Shown: positions 47,448-57,416 of the stretch, one piece after another
Layout of the letters: every line of letters starts with the position of its first letter
Position numbering within the stretch: the first letter of the stretch is position 1
Assembly (NCBI GenBank): GCA_039619475.1
Contig: CM077116.1
Coordinates: 106,499,164-106,563,163 of the forward strand
Direction of reading: 5' to 3'
Length of the DNA: 64,000 nucleotides
Source: Icerya purchasi
Lineage: Eukaryota; Arthropoda; Insecta; Hemiptera; Monophlebidae
Position numbers and translations under genes: made by a program
Notes under the pieces: model-generated
The model's input: only the letters and a program-made list of their open reading frames with translations
Told to the model about the DNA's origin: nothing
Databases searched by the model: none

Positions 47448-47460
47448 CACTACTATAGTT

Positions 47461-47970
47461 CTATTTCTGTTTTGCGTTGCAGAATGCTAATTTCAAGTAG
47501 CAATTTTTAATGAGTTCATTTTTTGTTTATTAAGACAGTTATGACTGTTTGTATTAGTCTATTTATCACATTATTTTGTTGATTCAGCAACTGGATGAAT
47601 ATGTCCTTAATATCCTTCACGAATTTGTTTAAAACGACTTCGGTATTTGAAGTATTATCGTGATAAATATGACGCGGATTAATAGTTATTTTATTTTCTT
47701 GTAAAACCTAGACGTAAGTAGGATTAGAATTACTTGAATTTCCGTTCAGTAAGTTTTTACTAATTTGGTGAAAATCTCTTTCGTTATAGGGAACCTTTTG
47801 GGTCATTTGTTTTGTTTGCATATTATCTGTGTTTTATTCCTCCTGTTCAATATTTCTTGATAAACAGCACACATCCCTTATAATTTGATATATGTTTTCC
47901 TTTGCAAAGAGCGCAAGAAATTTATCTTTAACGCATTTAGATGTTTCGGGTCCTTGTACACATTTGACAC
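47461..47970 (-). mobile_element. Old Jockey-type LINE, 5' part (ORF1 end and EN start)
   Basis: Minus-strand frames show an ORF1 zinc-knuckle relic around 47,970-47,830 (VKCVQGPETSKC). Near 47,500-47,461 is the first part of an endonuclease (ILQRKTEIEL), which is continued exactly by sequence on the other side of the palindrome at 30,442 (LNQEKIDVLL). The two pieces therefore belong to one LINE. The 5' end is cut off near 47,970, where an I-group LINE of opposite orientation begins. Confidence 0.7.
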
Positions 47971-49795
47971 ATCTAAAATCAATATGGATTTCTTCCGGGA
48001 AGATGAACACTTGATCAGCTTTTATACTCGCAAAGTGCAATCTATGATTGCTTCGCCACGAAACGCCACCTGCTTGCTGTGTTCTTCAATCGTTGCAAAG
48101 CGTTTAATGTTACATGGCGCTACAAAATTTTAAAAACATTGCATACTGCGGGTCTCAGAGGTCGCTTACCCACCGGAAATTCCTTAAAAATCATCGATTC
48201 ATAGTCCGCCTGGCCAGCAAACTCCCAGACCCTTACAAGCAGACGAACGAAGTCCCAAAAGATTCTGTTCCAAGTTCAACTTTATTTAACTTTACATTTG
48301 ACGGTATTGTAAGTAAAATAAACCTACCAGTCAAATGCTCTGTATTCGCCGATAATTTCATGATCTTCGTCGCATTTTCTAACGTCAACACCGGTTAACG
48401 TTTACTACAGAACTCAGTCAACAACCTTTTTAATTGGTCATCATCGAATAGTTCCACATTTTCTACTAGAAAAACTACCACAGTCTATTTTTGTAATTAA
48501 TCAACTTGAACAACGTTCCAATTCAAAAATCCAACGCAGTCAAGTATATCGGATTACACTTTGACGAGAAATTATCCTGGACTCCTCGTATTGATTATCT
48601 CAAGAACTCATGCTTAGGGAAATTAAATATTCTGAGGAAATTGGGGCACATTTCATATGGTGCCGACCACAGTTTTCTCTTCCACATATATAGAAGTCTT
48701 ATTAGGTCAAAAATGAATTACGACGCCGCGATTAACGGATCAGCGAGCCAATCTGTGCTAAACAAACTTGACACTATCAATCATCCCACAATATGGATCG
48801 CAACTGGGGCTTTTAGGACCTCTTAGTCAAACAGCCTGTTGTGCGTAAGCAGTGAAATTCCGTTAAACTTACGGCGGCAATTACGAAGTTCGAAACTATT
48901 TCTGCATTTGCTGTCCTCTCAAAATGCACAAGCATATACCTTTCTACCAAAGGATCATCCAAACTCTTACCAGTTTTTCAATTATGCTTTTTGCCCATTT
49001 GACTCACATGATACGACTTTTCAAAATTGTTACGTTTTATCGCTTGCCATTATTTCCCCTTGGCAAAATCATCGTTTCGGTATAGACTTATCTCTTACAG
49101 AACTGGGTACACAAATGCATTCTAATATCAGCAAGAGAGCTTCCTGGCGAAGTATCCAGGTTTTGTTTGACTGTTCACGGATAGATGAAAGTTCGTTATT
49201 CACTTCAGAATCAAATTAGCGATCCAACATGCGGCTCCCAAATTTTCAAATAGTCTCATCACCACCGAATCCTTGAATTCTCACTAATTTCCTTACAAAG
49301 TTCCATAATAATCATCAGCATCCTATAGCAAAGCAAATTATTGATCTATTAAATAATTCAAGTTGCCGGTTCTCATTTGCGTGGATAATTAATCACAAAG
49401 ATGTTACGGGTAATGATCGATCGCGCCGCTAAGGAGGCATCTTCATACCTCCCAGTGCTGTTTGCTCCCCTGTCGGATGTTTTAGCGTTTATAAAATCGT
49501 GTGTCCTGCACAAATAACTCACTCTTATATCCTTAATAAACCCCCACAACCGATATGTCAACTCTGCTCCGTTTTTATTACAATAAAACATCTTTTAGTC
49601 GATTGCCGTAAGTATCATCCTCTCCTCATTTAGTTCAACCACTCACCCACATTAGAATACCTCCTGAAATATAAACGGTCGACAATTGATCATCTCTTTT
49701 TCCTTCGACAAGATTCTAATCTCCTTCAACTAATCTAAAGTTTTCCTTCGTACCTCTGACCTTCGTAGTAGTGCGGCACGTTAATAGGGAAAAAC
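47971..49795 (+). mobile_element. Decayed I-group LINE, RT to 3' end
   Basis: The + strand begins in the RT (QYGFLPGR, then HLLAVFFN and KAFNVTWRYKILKTLHTAGL) and passes a degenerate GVPQ..VL box and a FADN form of the FADD box (near 48,345). The thumb is in the frame 48,506-48,826 (VKYIGLHFDEKLSW, RSLIRSKMNYD), followed by linker and RNase H debris (RAAKEASSYLP near 49,420). The 3' UTR ends GCGGCACGTTAATAGGG. Several frameshifts and stops make it non-functional. It adjoins the truncated 5' end of the Jockey LINE. Confidence 0.75.
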
Positions 49796-50499
49796 CCTGC
49801 TTTTAAGCTTTTTTAAACATAATTAATATGGATTAATAGCTATTATATTTTTTTACCTGTGTAGCTAATTTTAAAGGAATCTGAAAAAAAAACATGTATA
49901 ATACTTAAAATTATTTTTTTGAAGTATGCAGACTTATATTAGCAAGAGGGCTGAAACATTTAATTTTATCTAAATATTTTAAGTAAATACTAAAACTTTC
50001 CTTCGATTGTATTTTTATATGTGATTGATATTTAATAATTTTAGACGCACTAAAACACGTATTTTTTACATTTTATTTTTTATCTTAGTAATGTCAAAAA
50101 ATCAGAACATATTCATGAGCATGGTAAAAAATATTACGAATCTCTCGATTTTTGCTGATTTTTTTAATGTGATTTTAGGGATCAAAATATTTCTGATAAA
50201 TTTGTTTTATTTATAATTTTTAATCGTAAATGGGATATTAAATATTTTTTTTAATATGTATATTTTAATTTTCTTTGTAAGTATCTTTAAAATACTAATT
50301 TTTTCCATCGCCATTTTTAAAAATGCAAAAGACTATAAAAAATGTGTTATCCTGCATTATTTTGCTGAATTGTAATAATTTAAGAGTTGATTAAACCAGG
50401 TAACATGTGTTTGTGCTATTAGTTTCTATTTAAATCGAATGGTTCGCAATTTATTATCAGATGTTGTACACAGTACAAGTATAATAATAATAATGGTGT
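49796..50499. other. No supported gene
   Basis: Very AT-rich, without frames or motifs I can support. Confidence 0.5.
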
Positions 50500-50816
50500 G
50501 TAATAATTTAAATTGATACTTTTTACATTCATTTGCAGATGACCTAAATTTAATATCAAACACGAAACAAATATGAAAAAAATTGGCATGCCGTAAACTT
50601 GAACAATACATTTCAAACCTAGGATTAACCTTTTCAGTAAGAAGTGTAAATCCAGGTTGATAAGAAATCAAAATGTTCTAGACAAAGTCAAAAATCTTAT
50701 ATCTCAGTTAAAACTATTTCTCTGATTGATAAAATAATCGAATAACTGGGAGTTATCGTCGTCTATTCTCATTCGATTTCGAGTATGAGATTATCTCCTA
50801 ATTCAGAGGAGAATTA

Positions 50817-51163
50817 GGGGATAGAATAGCCGCGCAAAAGATAAGCACGTAAGCAGGGGCGCAACCTAGCTTCCGCGCTGCCGACAACATAAGAAAGGTA
50901 TTAATGGCGAGGCGAACCAAGACGACTGGCCTTTACTCACGTTGATGCGATTATTCGCCGGCTGAATATTTCTATACGACGCTAGCACACTCGCACGACT
51001 ACATTCGGAACTGACTATAGCCGCTTCTTATCGCGCTACAGATGCAGCCCAAATGTGTCTATACTGCTGTATACGAAATTAGCGCCGTATATTTTTGTCA
51101 TCGGCCCGGTATCGAACCCGAGACCTCCAGATCGGAAGTCAAGCGCTCTAGTCACTAGGCCAA
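50817..51163 (-). mobile_element. tRNA-derived SINE
   Basis: On the minus strand the 5' end has an A-box-like TGGCCTAGTGACTAG and, about 30 bp on, a B box GGTTCGATACC in a tRNA-like T arm (CGGGTTCGATACCGGGC). About 290 bp of GC-richer, unrelated body follow. The acceptor stem is not preserved, so it is not a tRNA gene. RNA polymerase III transcription from these boxes is the family expectation. It sits inside the R1-like LINE. I see no target duplication. Confidence 0.8.
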
Positions 51164-51333
51164 AATTGATCATAAACTAAAATTTACAGCACACCTAGAA
51201 GAAACAAGTGTAAAATGTTGTGAGATTTACAACAAATTGAGAAAATTATTTTCAAAAAACTCCGGGCTTAAATATATGGAAAGATTAATTCTTTATAAGG
51301 GGCTCATCCAATTCATTTATAAATATAGAGCAT

Positions 51334-52264
51334 CAGGGGCGGATCCTGAGAAACATTTTGGAGCGTATTTTATAATTCCGTCTTATACGGTGGTAGTAAA
51401 TTTGAGAAATACCTTGTTTCATTGGCGTACCCAGGATCAGTCCGGGGGGGGGGGTGGTCTAAAAGAGTAGCATATATGAAAATGTAAAGGCAGAGGTCGA
51501 ACATGTTTGGGACATCCATATATATCTCTCTTCCCTCATTTATAAATTTATTTTTGTGTAAAATTTATTATTTAAGAACAGTTAATATTTTTATCAAATA
51601 TTAATTTTTCCTGTCAACAACAAATTTGGCCATTATTAACAGTGTAAATTTATTCTCCCTGGGAGGGGGACTTCAGCCTCGTAGCGCGCAAATGTTTTGT
51701 TTCATAAAGAAAATCAGACAGCGACCTCTTTAGAAATTCAAAAATGTTTTAAAAATACATAACTATTACAGTTTTTGTTTTATTTTTAGGTGAAAAATAA
51801 ACGAATTATAAAATTGTGGCTAAAACAGTAGTTTAAAATTCGAATAGTAAATTACTAGAAAAATTAGAACGATAGTATTTTTTATTAGACTTTAGTTTTT
51901 TTTTATTTTTGTTAGTAATCAGATCCAAACGGTTTGTTCGTGAGCAGATAAAACAGATATATATATATATATATTTCTTATTGAACTATTTTCATTTGCA
52001 TTGAAAAATAAAAATAAAAAATAAATAAAGAAGACAAAAGATCGACGACAGTTGCATTTAAAACAGAATAAAAACGTAACATTAATACTTTTACGAGAAA
52101 ACAGTATTAAAAATTAGTTATTAAAATCCGTAGGTAACATTTATACAAATTTTTTATAGTATAAATTAAGTTAATCTGTTATAAAAAATTTTTTCATCGA
52201 GGATTTGATTCGTTTTGGGGAAATGTTCCCTATTTTACCCTCCCCCCCCGTGGATTTGCCACTG
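51334..52264. mobile_element. Non-autonomous hAT element with 8-bp target duplication
   Basis: The ends are CAGGGGCGGATCC and, reversed from the right, CAGTGGCAAATCC, matching the hAT-type CAG..G start. The flanks are TAGAGCAT (51,326-51,333) and TAGAACAT (52,265-52,272), an 8-bp duplication with one change. A G-run near the left end and a C-run near the right lie inside both ends. The 931-bp interior has no transposase frame. It interrupts the R1-like LINE frame between IYKYR and the downstream KKAINSV segment. Confidence 0.8.
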
Positions 52265-53200
52265 TAGAACATGTATATATGTCAACAAAAAAAGCCATAA
52301 ACTCGGTCAACAAGCATTAAAGATTTTATGGAACAACTCCGATAGCAGTAGCGTACGTAATATATGATGTTTTTCTAATGAACCTATTTTTAATTGGTAG
52401 AACCGCTACCTCTCGGAATGTAGAATTACCAAAAATTTAAACAAGGTCAAGTTCCTTGAATTTCTCAAAAAACATAATATAAAAAAGAATCCGGGAATAG
52501 AACCATCTGTTAAGATTCTTAAAAAGTACGTCAAAAATAAAATCATTAATATGTAGTGATCGAGATGGGACCAGGAAATAACTGGTCGCAAGATCTTTTC
52601 CAGTATTGAGAGTAGACTAAAAATTAAGAACATAAATATTACCGGACATGGTGCCCTGGGAGAATAGCTGAAAAGATTAAAGTTGGCAGACACTGCTAAC
52701 TGTAAATATTGCGGAAAAGATGCTATAGACAATGTCAATCACATTATCTTTGACAATGTATCGCTAATAAGTTTAGGAGAAAAATTTTCAATCAAGTTTA
52801 GTACACCACTAACAATAACCCAAAAATCAAAAAACCTTCCGTCATATCTTCATAAGGCGATGAAGGAAAGGTTCCATCAATAGACTCTGCAAGATTAGAG
52901 TGGCCTGAATCTCTTGCCGAAACAATAATCAAAAAAAGTCTTATATAAAATAATAAATAGTAATGGTGACTACGTAACAACACCACCAATATTTAATTAT
53001 ATACTACATTTAAACATTAATTCCTGTAAGACATTAAGAACACACAACAACCTGCATTTAATATGGATAATGTTAAATTAAGAACACTGTGTATAATTGA
53101 ACAGAGAAAGAAAAAAGAAATACTTTTTTTCCCGCTGGACCTATCCAGACTGGAGACCCCTACAAAAAATGCTTGCGAATAAATTCCGCTCAAACATGTT

Positions 53201-55419
53201 CGACAATTTGTTTTAAAAATTATTCATTCATATCTAACTTGAATGATTTTTTCACTGACTAGTAAAATTTATAAGCAATTACAAAAAAAACAAAAAAAAA
53301 AAACATTAATGTTCATATTAGCGTGCTCCCGTATTTATTTTGCCGAAAAATTCAAATTATGTCAACTATATCGTGGAATTTCTTAGCAGGTCATCGCAAA
53401 AGCTTCACTACGCCAAAAAAGTTAAATTATGTCCTATTTTAGTTGTTCATTCATTTAAAAATGTGTAGCGAAAACTTTTGACTATCTCCCACTAGGTTAG
53501 GTTAGTGCGTTACGCTGTTATGAAAATTATGTGATGACAACAAAGAAAACTGGTCAAAAAATAAACATCAGGGTCGAAAAAAAAAAAAAAATTACATAAT
53601 TTTCTCAAAATGTCAAGCAGATGAGAGTTTAAATTTCTCGTTTAATTAAAAAGATTGTCGCGGTCTAATCATCAGCCAGAGAATAACAGCGAGAATCAAA
53701 TAGGGCACGGTGGAGAAATTAATTAAAAATTTTACGGCACGCAAAAAGCAGAATACAGCTCTTTTTGAAGCGTGGTATGGAAAGAGTTAAATTTATGCCG
53801 GACGAAAGGAGATCGCACTTTCGGTTTTAATAAATCGACGGCGCTTTAGTTAGTAGCGGTATTTAGGAAGCCGTTGAAAGTTTCGTTAACGCCGTCAGTA
53901 CCCCGGGACGTAGACCGGAATTGGTCCGGTTAGTTTAGTTTAATTTTAATTTCTTCGCAACTATAATTCATCTGGCCAAGTGAATTCACATGCCGCTAGC
54001 AACTAGACGTGGCCGTCTTGAGGACCGAAGCATTTTCACAACATTCCAACCTACTTGCCGGCAACATAGATTACCGGTAAGAAGGTTCTACCGTTAGGCG
54101 AACCGATACCTTTCGATGCTTGACGCAGCTATATTCTATCGCGAAGTGAGCGTAAAGTTTTCGGCGGTTACGAACTTTTTTCCAAGATTCCACCGAGCGA
54201 CGATAAGCTGCTGCGGAATTTTTCGCGATAATGTATACATTTAGCCGGTTGCCGTAATTAATAATCGGCCGGCCAAAGTCATGCGGTTAATTAAATTTTC
54301 GCACTGTTTAGATTTTCGAACATATATCAGAAAGCGAGTGCCGGTGGGGCAAGGTCGCTGCTCGAAGGAAAGCCAAATTCGGAAGAAACGGATGAATTGG
54401 GCCGCGCAATTTCGGAAAAGTTTTTGGAGCAGAAGCGGTTCCTGACGTGGGCAAACTTCTTATTTTCTGGAGCAGAGCTGCAGTTCCGGTTTGAAATTAG
54501 TTTTGAAAGTGCCCGAGATGGCTGCATAATTTTACTTTAAATAGGGTCCGCGTTATCAAAATTTTTCGACCGACCCTAAGCTACTGCCGTGATTCTGACC
54601 GTTTCGGAATTTACCAGTTGTTCTCCCATATACGTAAACGATTGGAAGTCGTACATTCACTACTTGGTTCGCAAAAACATCGTACATTTAAAAGAACTGG
54701 ATCGACTGAAAATTCTAACCTTACGAATTTTATAATAAATAAATAAAACCGGAGGGAGAATGTACTTTCATATTGTTAATTTTTCTTTGTTGTTGAGAAC
54801 CTGAATAATAATCGCATTTGCTTTTACTGAAGGTTAAGGATTTATTTTTCAAAGGTTGCTCGCAATACGTATATACAAAGATATATACATATATATATAT
54901 ATATATAACTCAATCCTTCGGGCCTCGGAATCGGGCAAGCCCGCTTCACCCCCCAGGTCTAGTTTTTCTATAATTCTTATAGAAGAGTAAACTTTATCAT
55001 TGGCTATGCCGTTCGATAAAAAAAAAAAAAAATCTTTATTTACAACAACGATACAATATAATCGAATCATATTTATTGAACATATTCGAAGTTTGTGACT
55101 GCTGCAATCCTTATTAAAAATTCACGAAGCAAAACAATTACAAATCTGAAGGCTTAGGTTGCGAAGTGGCCAGTTAGTCCAGTCTCGTCGACGAAACATT
55201 TTCCATTCGAAGTTGTAGGAGGGCAGTCTGGACCTAGGCAAACCATTTTATCATGTTACCTTTTCTCGTTACTTTTTTTCGTTACATATTTCGTTACATA
55301 AAATTGCGACTGGAACAAATTTCGTGACGGGACAGTTTTCCAGAGGAGTTCCAACTTTCACCACCAGGTGATAGGGGCGCTAATGTCGCATTAAAACCAT
55401 TTTATCAGTTTTCGTGACA
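53201..55419. other. No supported gene; TE-poor, GC-richer stretch at 53.6-54.6 kb
   Basis: 53,640-54,560 is visibly richer in CpG and free of LINE or transposon motifs, with TAAT-rich blocks such as GCGGTTAATTAAATTTTCGC near 54,281. I see no credible ORF, splice-bounded exon or RNA gene. 54,888-54,907 is a (TA)n run. The remainder is plain AT-rich DNA. Confidence 0.4.
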
Positions 55420-55965
55420 GGAAGCCAGCACACAATATTCTTTTTCCAACTAAATCCTGCCATCTTAGACTTTGGCACTCTGTTTATGTTTCTCTTTTCG
55501 CTAATCCTAATTCCTTTTATTTCTCGATTAATCCTGTTCTTCCTTCTCGTCCTTGGTTCTATGATTTCCCCAGTTTGAGTCGGTCTATAATTACTAAATT
55601 ATCTCGCCTCCGTTTCTCGCATATTCCCCTCTTCCTTCTTCTCTAAATAGCTTTTCCTTGGCTGCATCTCTCGTTTTCCTAGTATGTTTGTGATGCGAAT
55701 CGCGTGCTCTTCGAGTGTTCTGGTTTATCTCGCTAGCGTGAATTACTTTATTGTCATCTTTTAAAGCTTGGTCTTCCTGCTCCTTTCAATGCCTCTTATG
55801 TTCTTTCTCTACCTATTCTCACAGTTGTACCTGTTCTGGGGGGCGTTCCTTGATTCCATTGTCGACAAAATAAAAATATAATTTCTATTCTATTCCATGC
55901 ATCTATTCCTTTTTGCTGGGCCAGTGCTCTCTGGTAGCAAACCCAAGGGGGTTAAAAAAAAAAAA
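55420..55965 (+). mobile_element. LINE 3' fragment with poly(A)
   Basis: A + frame reads PWFYDFPSLSRSIITKLSRL and then RFSHIPL, the C-terminal 'W......L.RLR.GH' segment of a LINE ORF2. It is followed by about 350 bp of degraded sequence and an A-tail at 55,954-55,966 after CCCAAGGGGGTT. The clade is uncertain (Jockey or Loa group). No target duplication was found. Confidence 0.5.
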
Positions 55966-56025
55966 ACATTTAATCTTCTCGTCCGACCAGTTTCGCCTAC
56001 TGATCGGACGAGTAGATTAAAATGT
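55966..56025. other. 60-bp hairpin with ~26-bp arms
   Basis: Left arm ACATTTAATCTTCTCGTCCG.. and the right arm pair almost perfectly (mismatches at two positions and one bulge) around a 7-base TTCGCCT loop. It lies directly after the LINE A-tail. It could be a miniature foldback element, a structured RNA precursor or a relic of transposon ends. The sequence alone does not decide. Confidence 0.6.
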
Positions 56026-56439
56026 GTTTCTTATAATTTTTTGTATGTTCATAAAGTTTTTAAAAGTTGTTAAAAATAATTAATGTTATACATATGTGCA
56101 AATTTTGAATGAAAATTCGTTTTTAACATAATTATCATTTCAACATTTGGACAATCATTTATTTATTTACTTATTTATTTAGGTATTATTTAGCAGTTTA
56201 AAGTAAGTAAAATTATTATGATAACTGTTAAATATAACATTCATCTATATAAACTCTACATATTGACTCATTATAATATTTTTATCCGACATTACCAAAA
56301 AGTACTGAAATTGACTGTTAAATAACATCTCACATCTGTCCGGAGGTTCCATACGCATCGTATATTTATTGCGGAATTACTAAGTATCACGGAGTTGCTG
56401 TGTATCGCGGAATTGCCACGCAGCCTGAATCTGTTGAAT

Positions 56440-57235
56440 GTGCTGTATACTTTTTTTTTCGCCGATGATCTAGCACATTCGAATTTTGGAACAAGGACAG
56501 ATACTTATTCTGTAAAACTGTAGAAAGAACTCTGTACGTATATGGACCAGGTCATTCAATCAGATAAGCGCGAAATAAAACTGTGGATGAATGGAACACT
56601 ATAATCAATGTCCTTCGTGATCGAAACCGCGAATACTCTTAAATATTATGGCACCCCATTACATCGGACTGTTACCAACAGTGACCAAAATTCCCGAAAA
56701 GGATGTCGGTCCAAAAAAAAGAACTAAACCCGACCGCTATTCATAGACATTTATTGTAGCGCTTCTAATAGACACGGTTGCAGTTGATTTATATATTTTA
56801 CCGTTACGAATTGCTTCTTTTTAATCATAGACGTTTTACCGAACAAACTCTGTATGCGGCTCCTCTCGCCAACGGATTCAAAAAAAATTCTCGCTGCATA
56901 CCAGCGCCGCATTTGGAATTTTACTACACGTCATGTTCAAACACTTACGATGCATCGTGTGGGACTATCTGATAGTACATTCTAATGCACGGGAAGTGGG
57001 ATTTTATAAAGTTACACTCGGGAACTGTTGTTGTGCAATGGCTATCCCAAAAACACTGATAATTCGTTTCGATATGGTGAACGAAGTTACTTACCGATCT
57101 GCCGACGACGTATAATTATTAAGAATGTATCAGCTACTGACGGAGCATTCGTTGCGGTCTGACAGTTTATCTTCGTTATAATTATTTAAATAAAAGCTTG
57201 GAAGCGTCGATGTAGATTTAAACCATTTCGAATTA
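56440..57235 (+). mobile_element. LINE RT remnant
   Basis: TFFFADDLAHSNF near 56,450 has the catalytic FADD box and is followed by NTLKYYGTPLHRT at about 56,630, a degraded form of the KYLG.+LD thumb motif. Beyond this no motif is convincing. Both frames are broken, and its ends are not defined. Confidence 0.5.
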
Positions 57236-57416
57236 CTTTACACGCTCTTTTTTTTTTTTTTTTTGTTTATTTATTTATTAGTGAATAATAACATAAATAC
57301 ATAGTAATTGAAACATAGCCATGAGTATCTCAGTTGAATGAACACCTCATGGATTGGAAACAATAAAAAGAAAATGAAAAAGACAAAAATTAACCGATAT
57401 AAAAATTAAAATAAAA

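Larger units (their letters stand above)
30449..47454. mobile_element. 17-kb palindromic element with Polinton-like ends
   Basis: The ends read AGTAGTGTATAAATAGGG and its reverse complement, flanked by ATAGTT at 30,443-30,448 and 47,455-47,460. Removing the element and one ATAGTT copy restores an open endonuclease frame in the surrounding Jockey LINE, so the boundaries are firm. Nearly all of it is two inverted arms, 30,449-38,591 and 39,185-47,454, around a TA-rich spacer. The arms differ only by one extra ~125-bp tandem unit in the right arm, homopolymer lengths and at least one substitution. A 6-bp duplication with AG..CT ends is typical of Polinton/Maverick elements. No polymerase B, integrase, ATPase, protease or capsid gene is visible. 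Foldback-type transposons also have very long repeat-rich arms and remain an alternative. Confidence 0.85.
39185..47454 (-). repeat. Right arm of the palindrome (8,270 bp)
   Basis: Reverse complement of 30,449-38,591. It is 127 bp longer. The difference is accounted for by a fourth ~125-bp tandem unit at about 40,900-41,300 and a C-run that is two bases longer (G14 at about 47,025-47,038 versus C12 at about 30,865-30,876). The small differences argue against a read folded back during sequencing or assembly. Confidence 0.95.
50500..53200 (+). mobile_element. R1-like LINE 3' half, split by a SINE and a hAT element
   Basis: RT starts near 50,520 with HSFADDLNLIS and reaches a NYLGVIV-like thumb before 50,815. 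After the SINE it resumes at about 51,165 with HKLKFTAHLEE, then KLRKLFSKNSGLKYMERLIL. After the hAT element it continues with KKAINSVNKHQR, and further on GRKIFSSIESRL, TGHGALGE, LKRLKLADTANCKYCGKDA and VNHIIFD. The C..C..H tail and TGHG motif match R1-type ORF2. Stops and frameshifts are frequent. The 3' boundary near 53,200 is approximate. Confidence 0.75.

Noticed and set aside
30449..47454. Palindrome as an assembly or fold-back read artefact
   Set aside because: An artefact would duplicate flanking DNA too. Here the inversion stops exactly at the element ends, the flanks differ and carry a 6-bp duplication, and the arms have an extra tandem unit and other differences. Long reads should still confirm it.
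30449..47454. Complete Polinton or viral genome
   Set aside because: I looked for polymerase B, integrase, packaging ATPase, protease and capsid motifs on both strands and saw none.
51100..51165. tRNA gene suggested by A and B boxes
   Set aside because: No complete acceptor stem, and about 290 bp of additional body follow. It fits a tRNA-derived SINE better.
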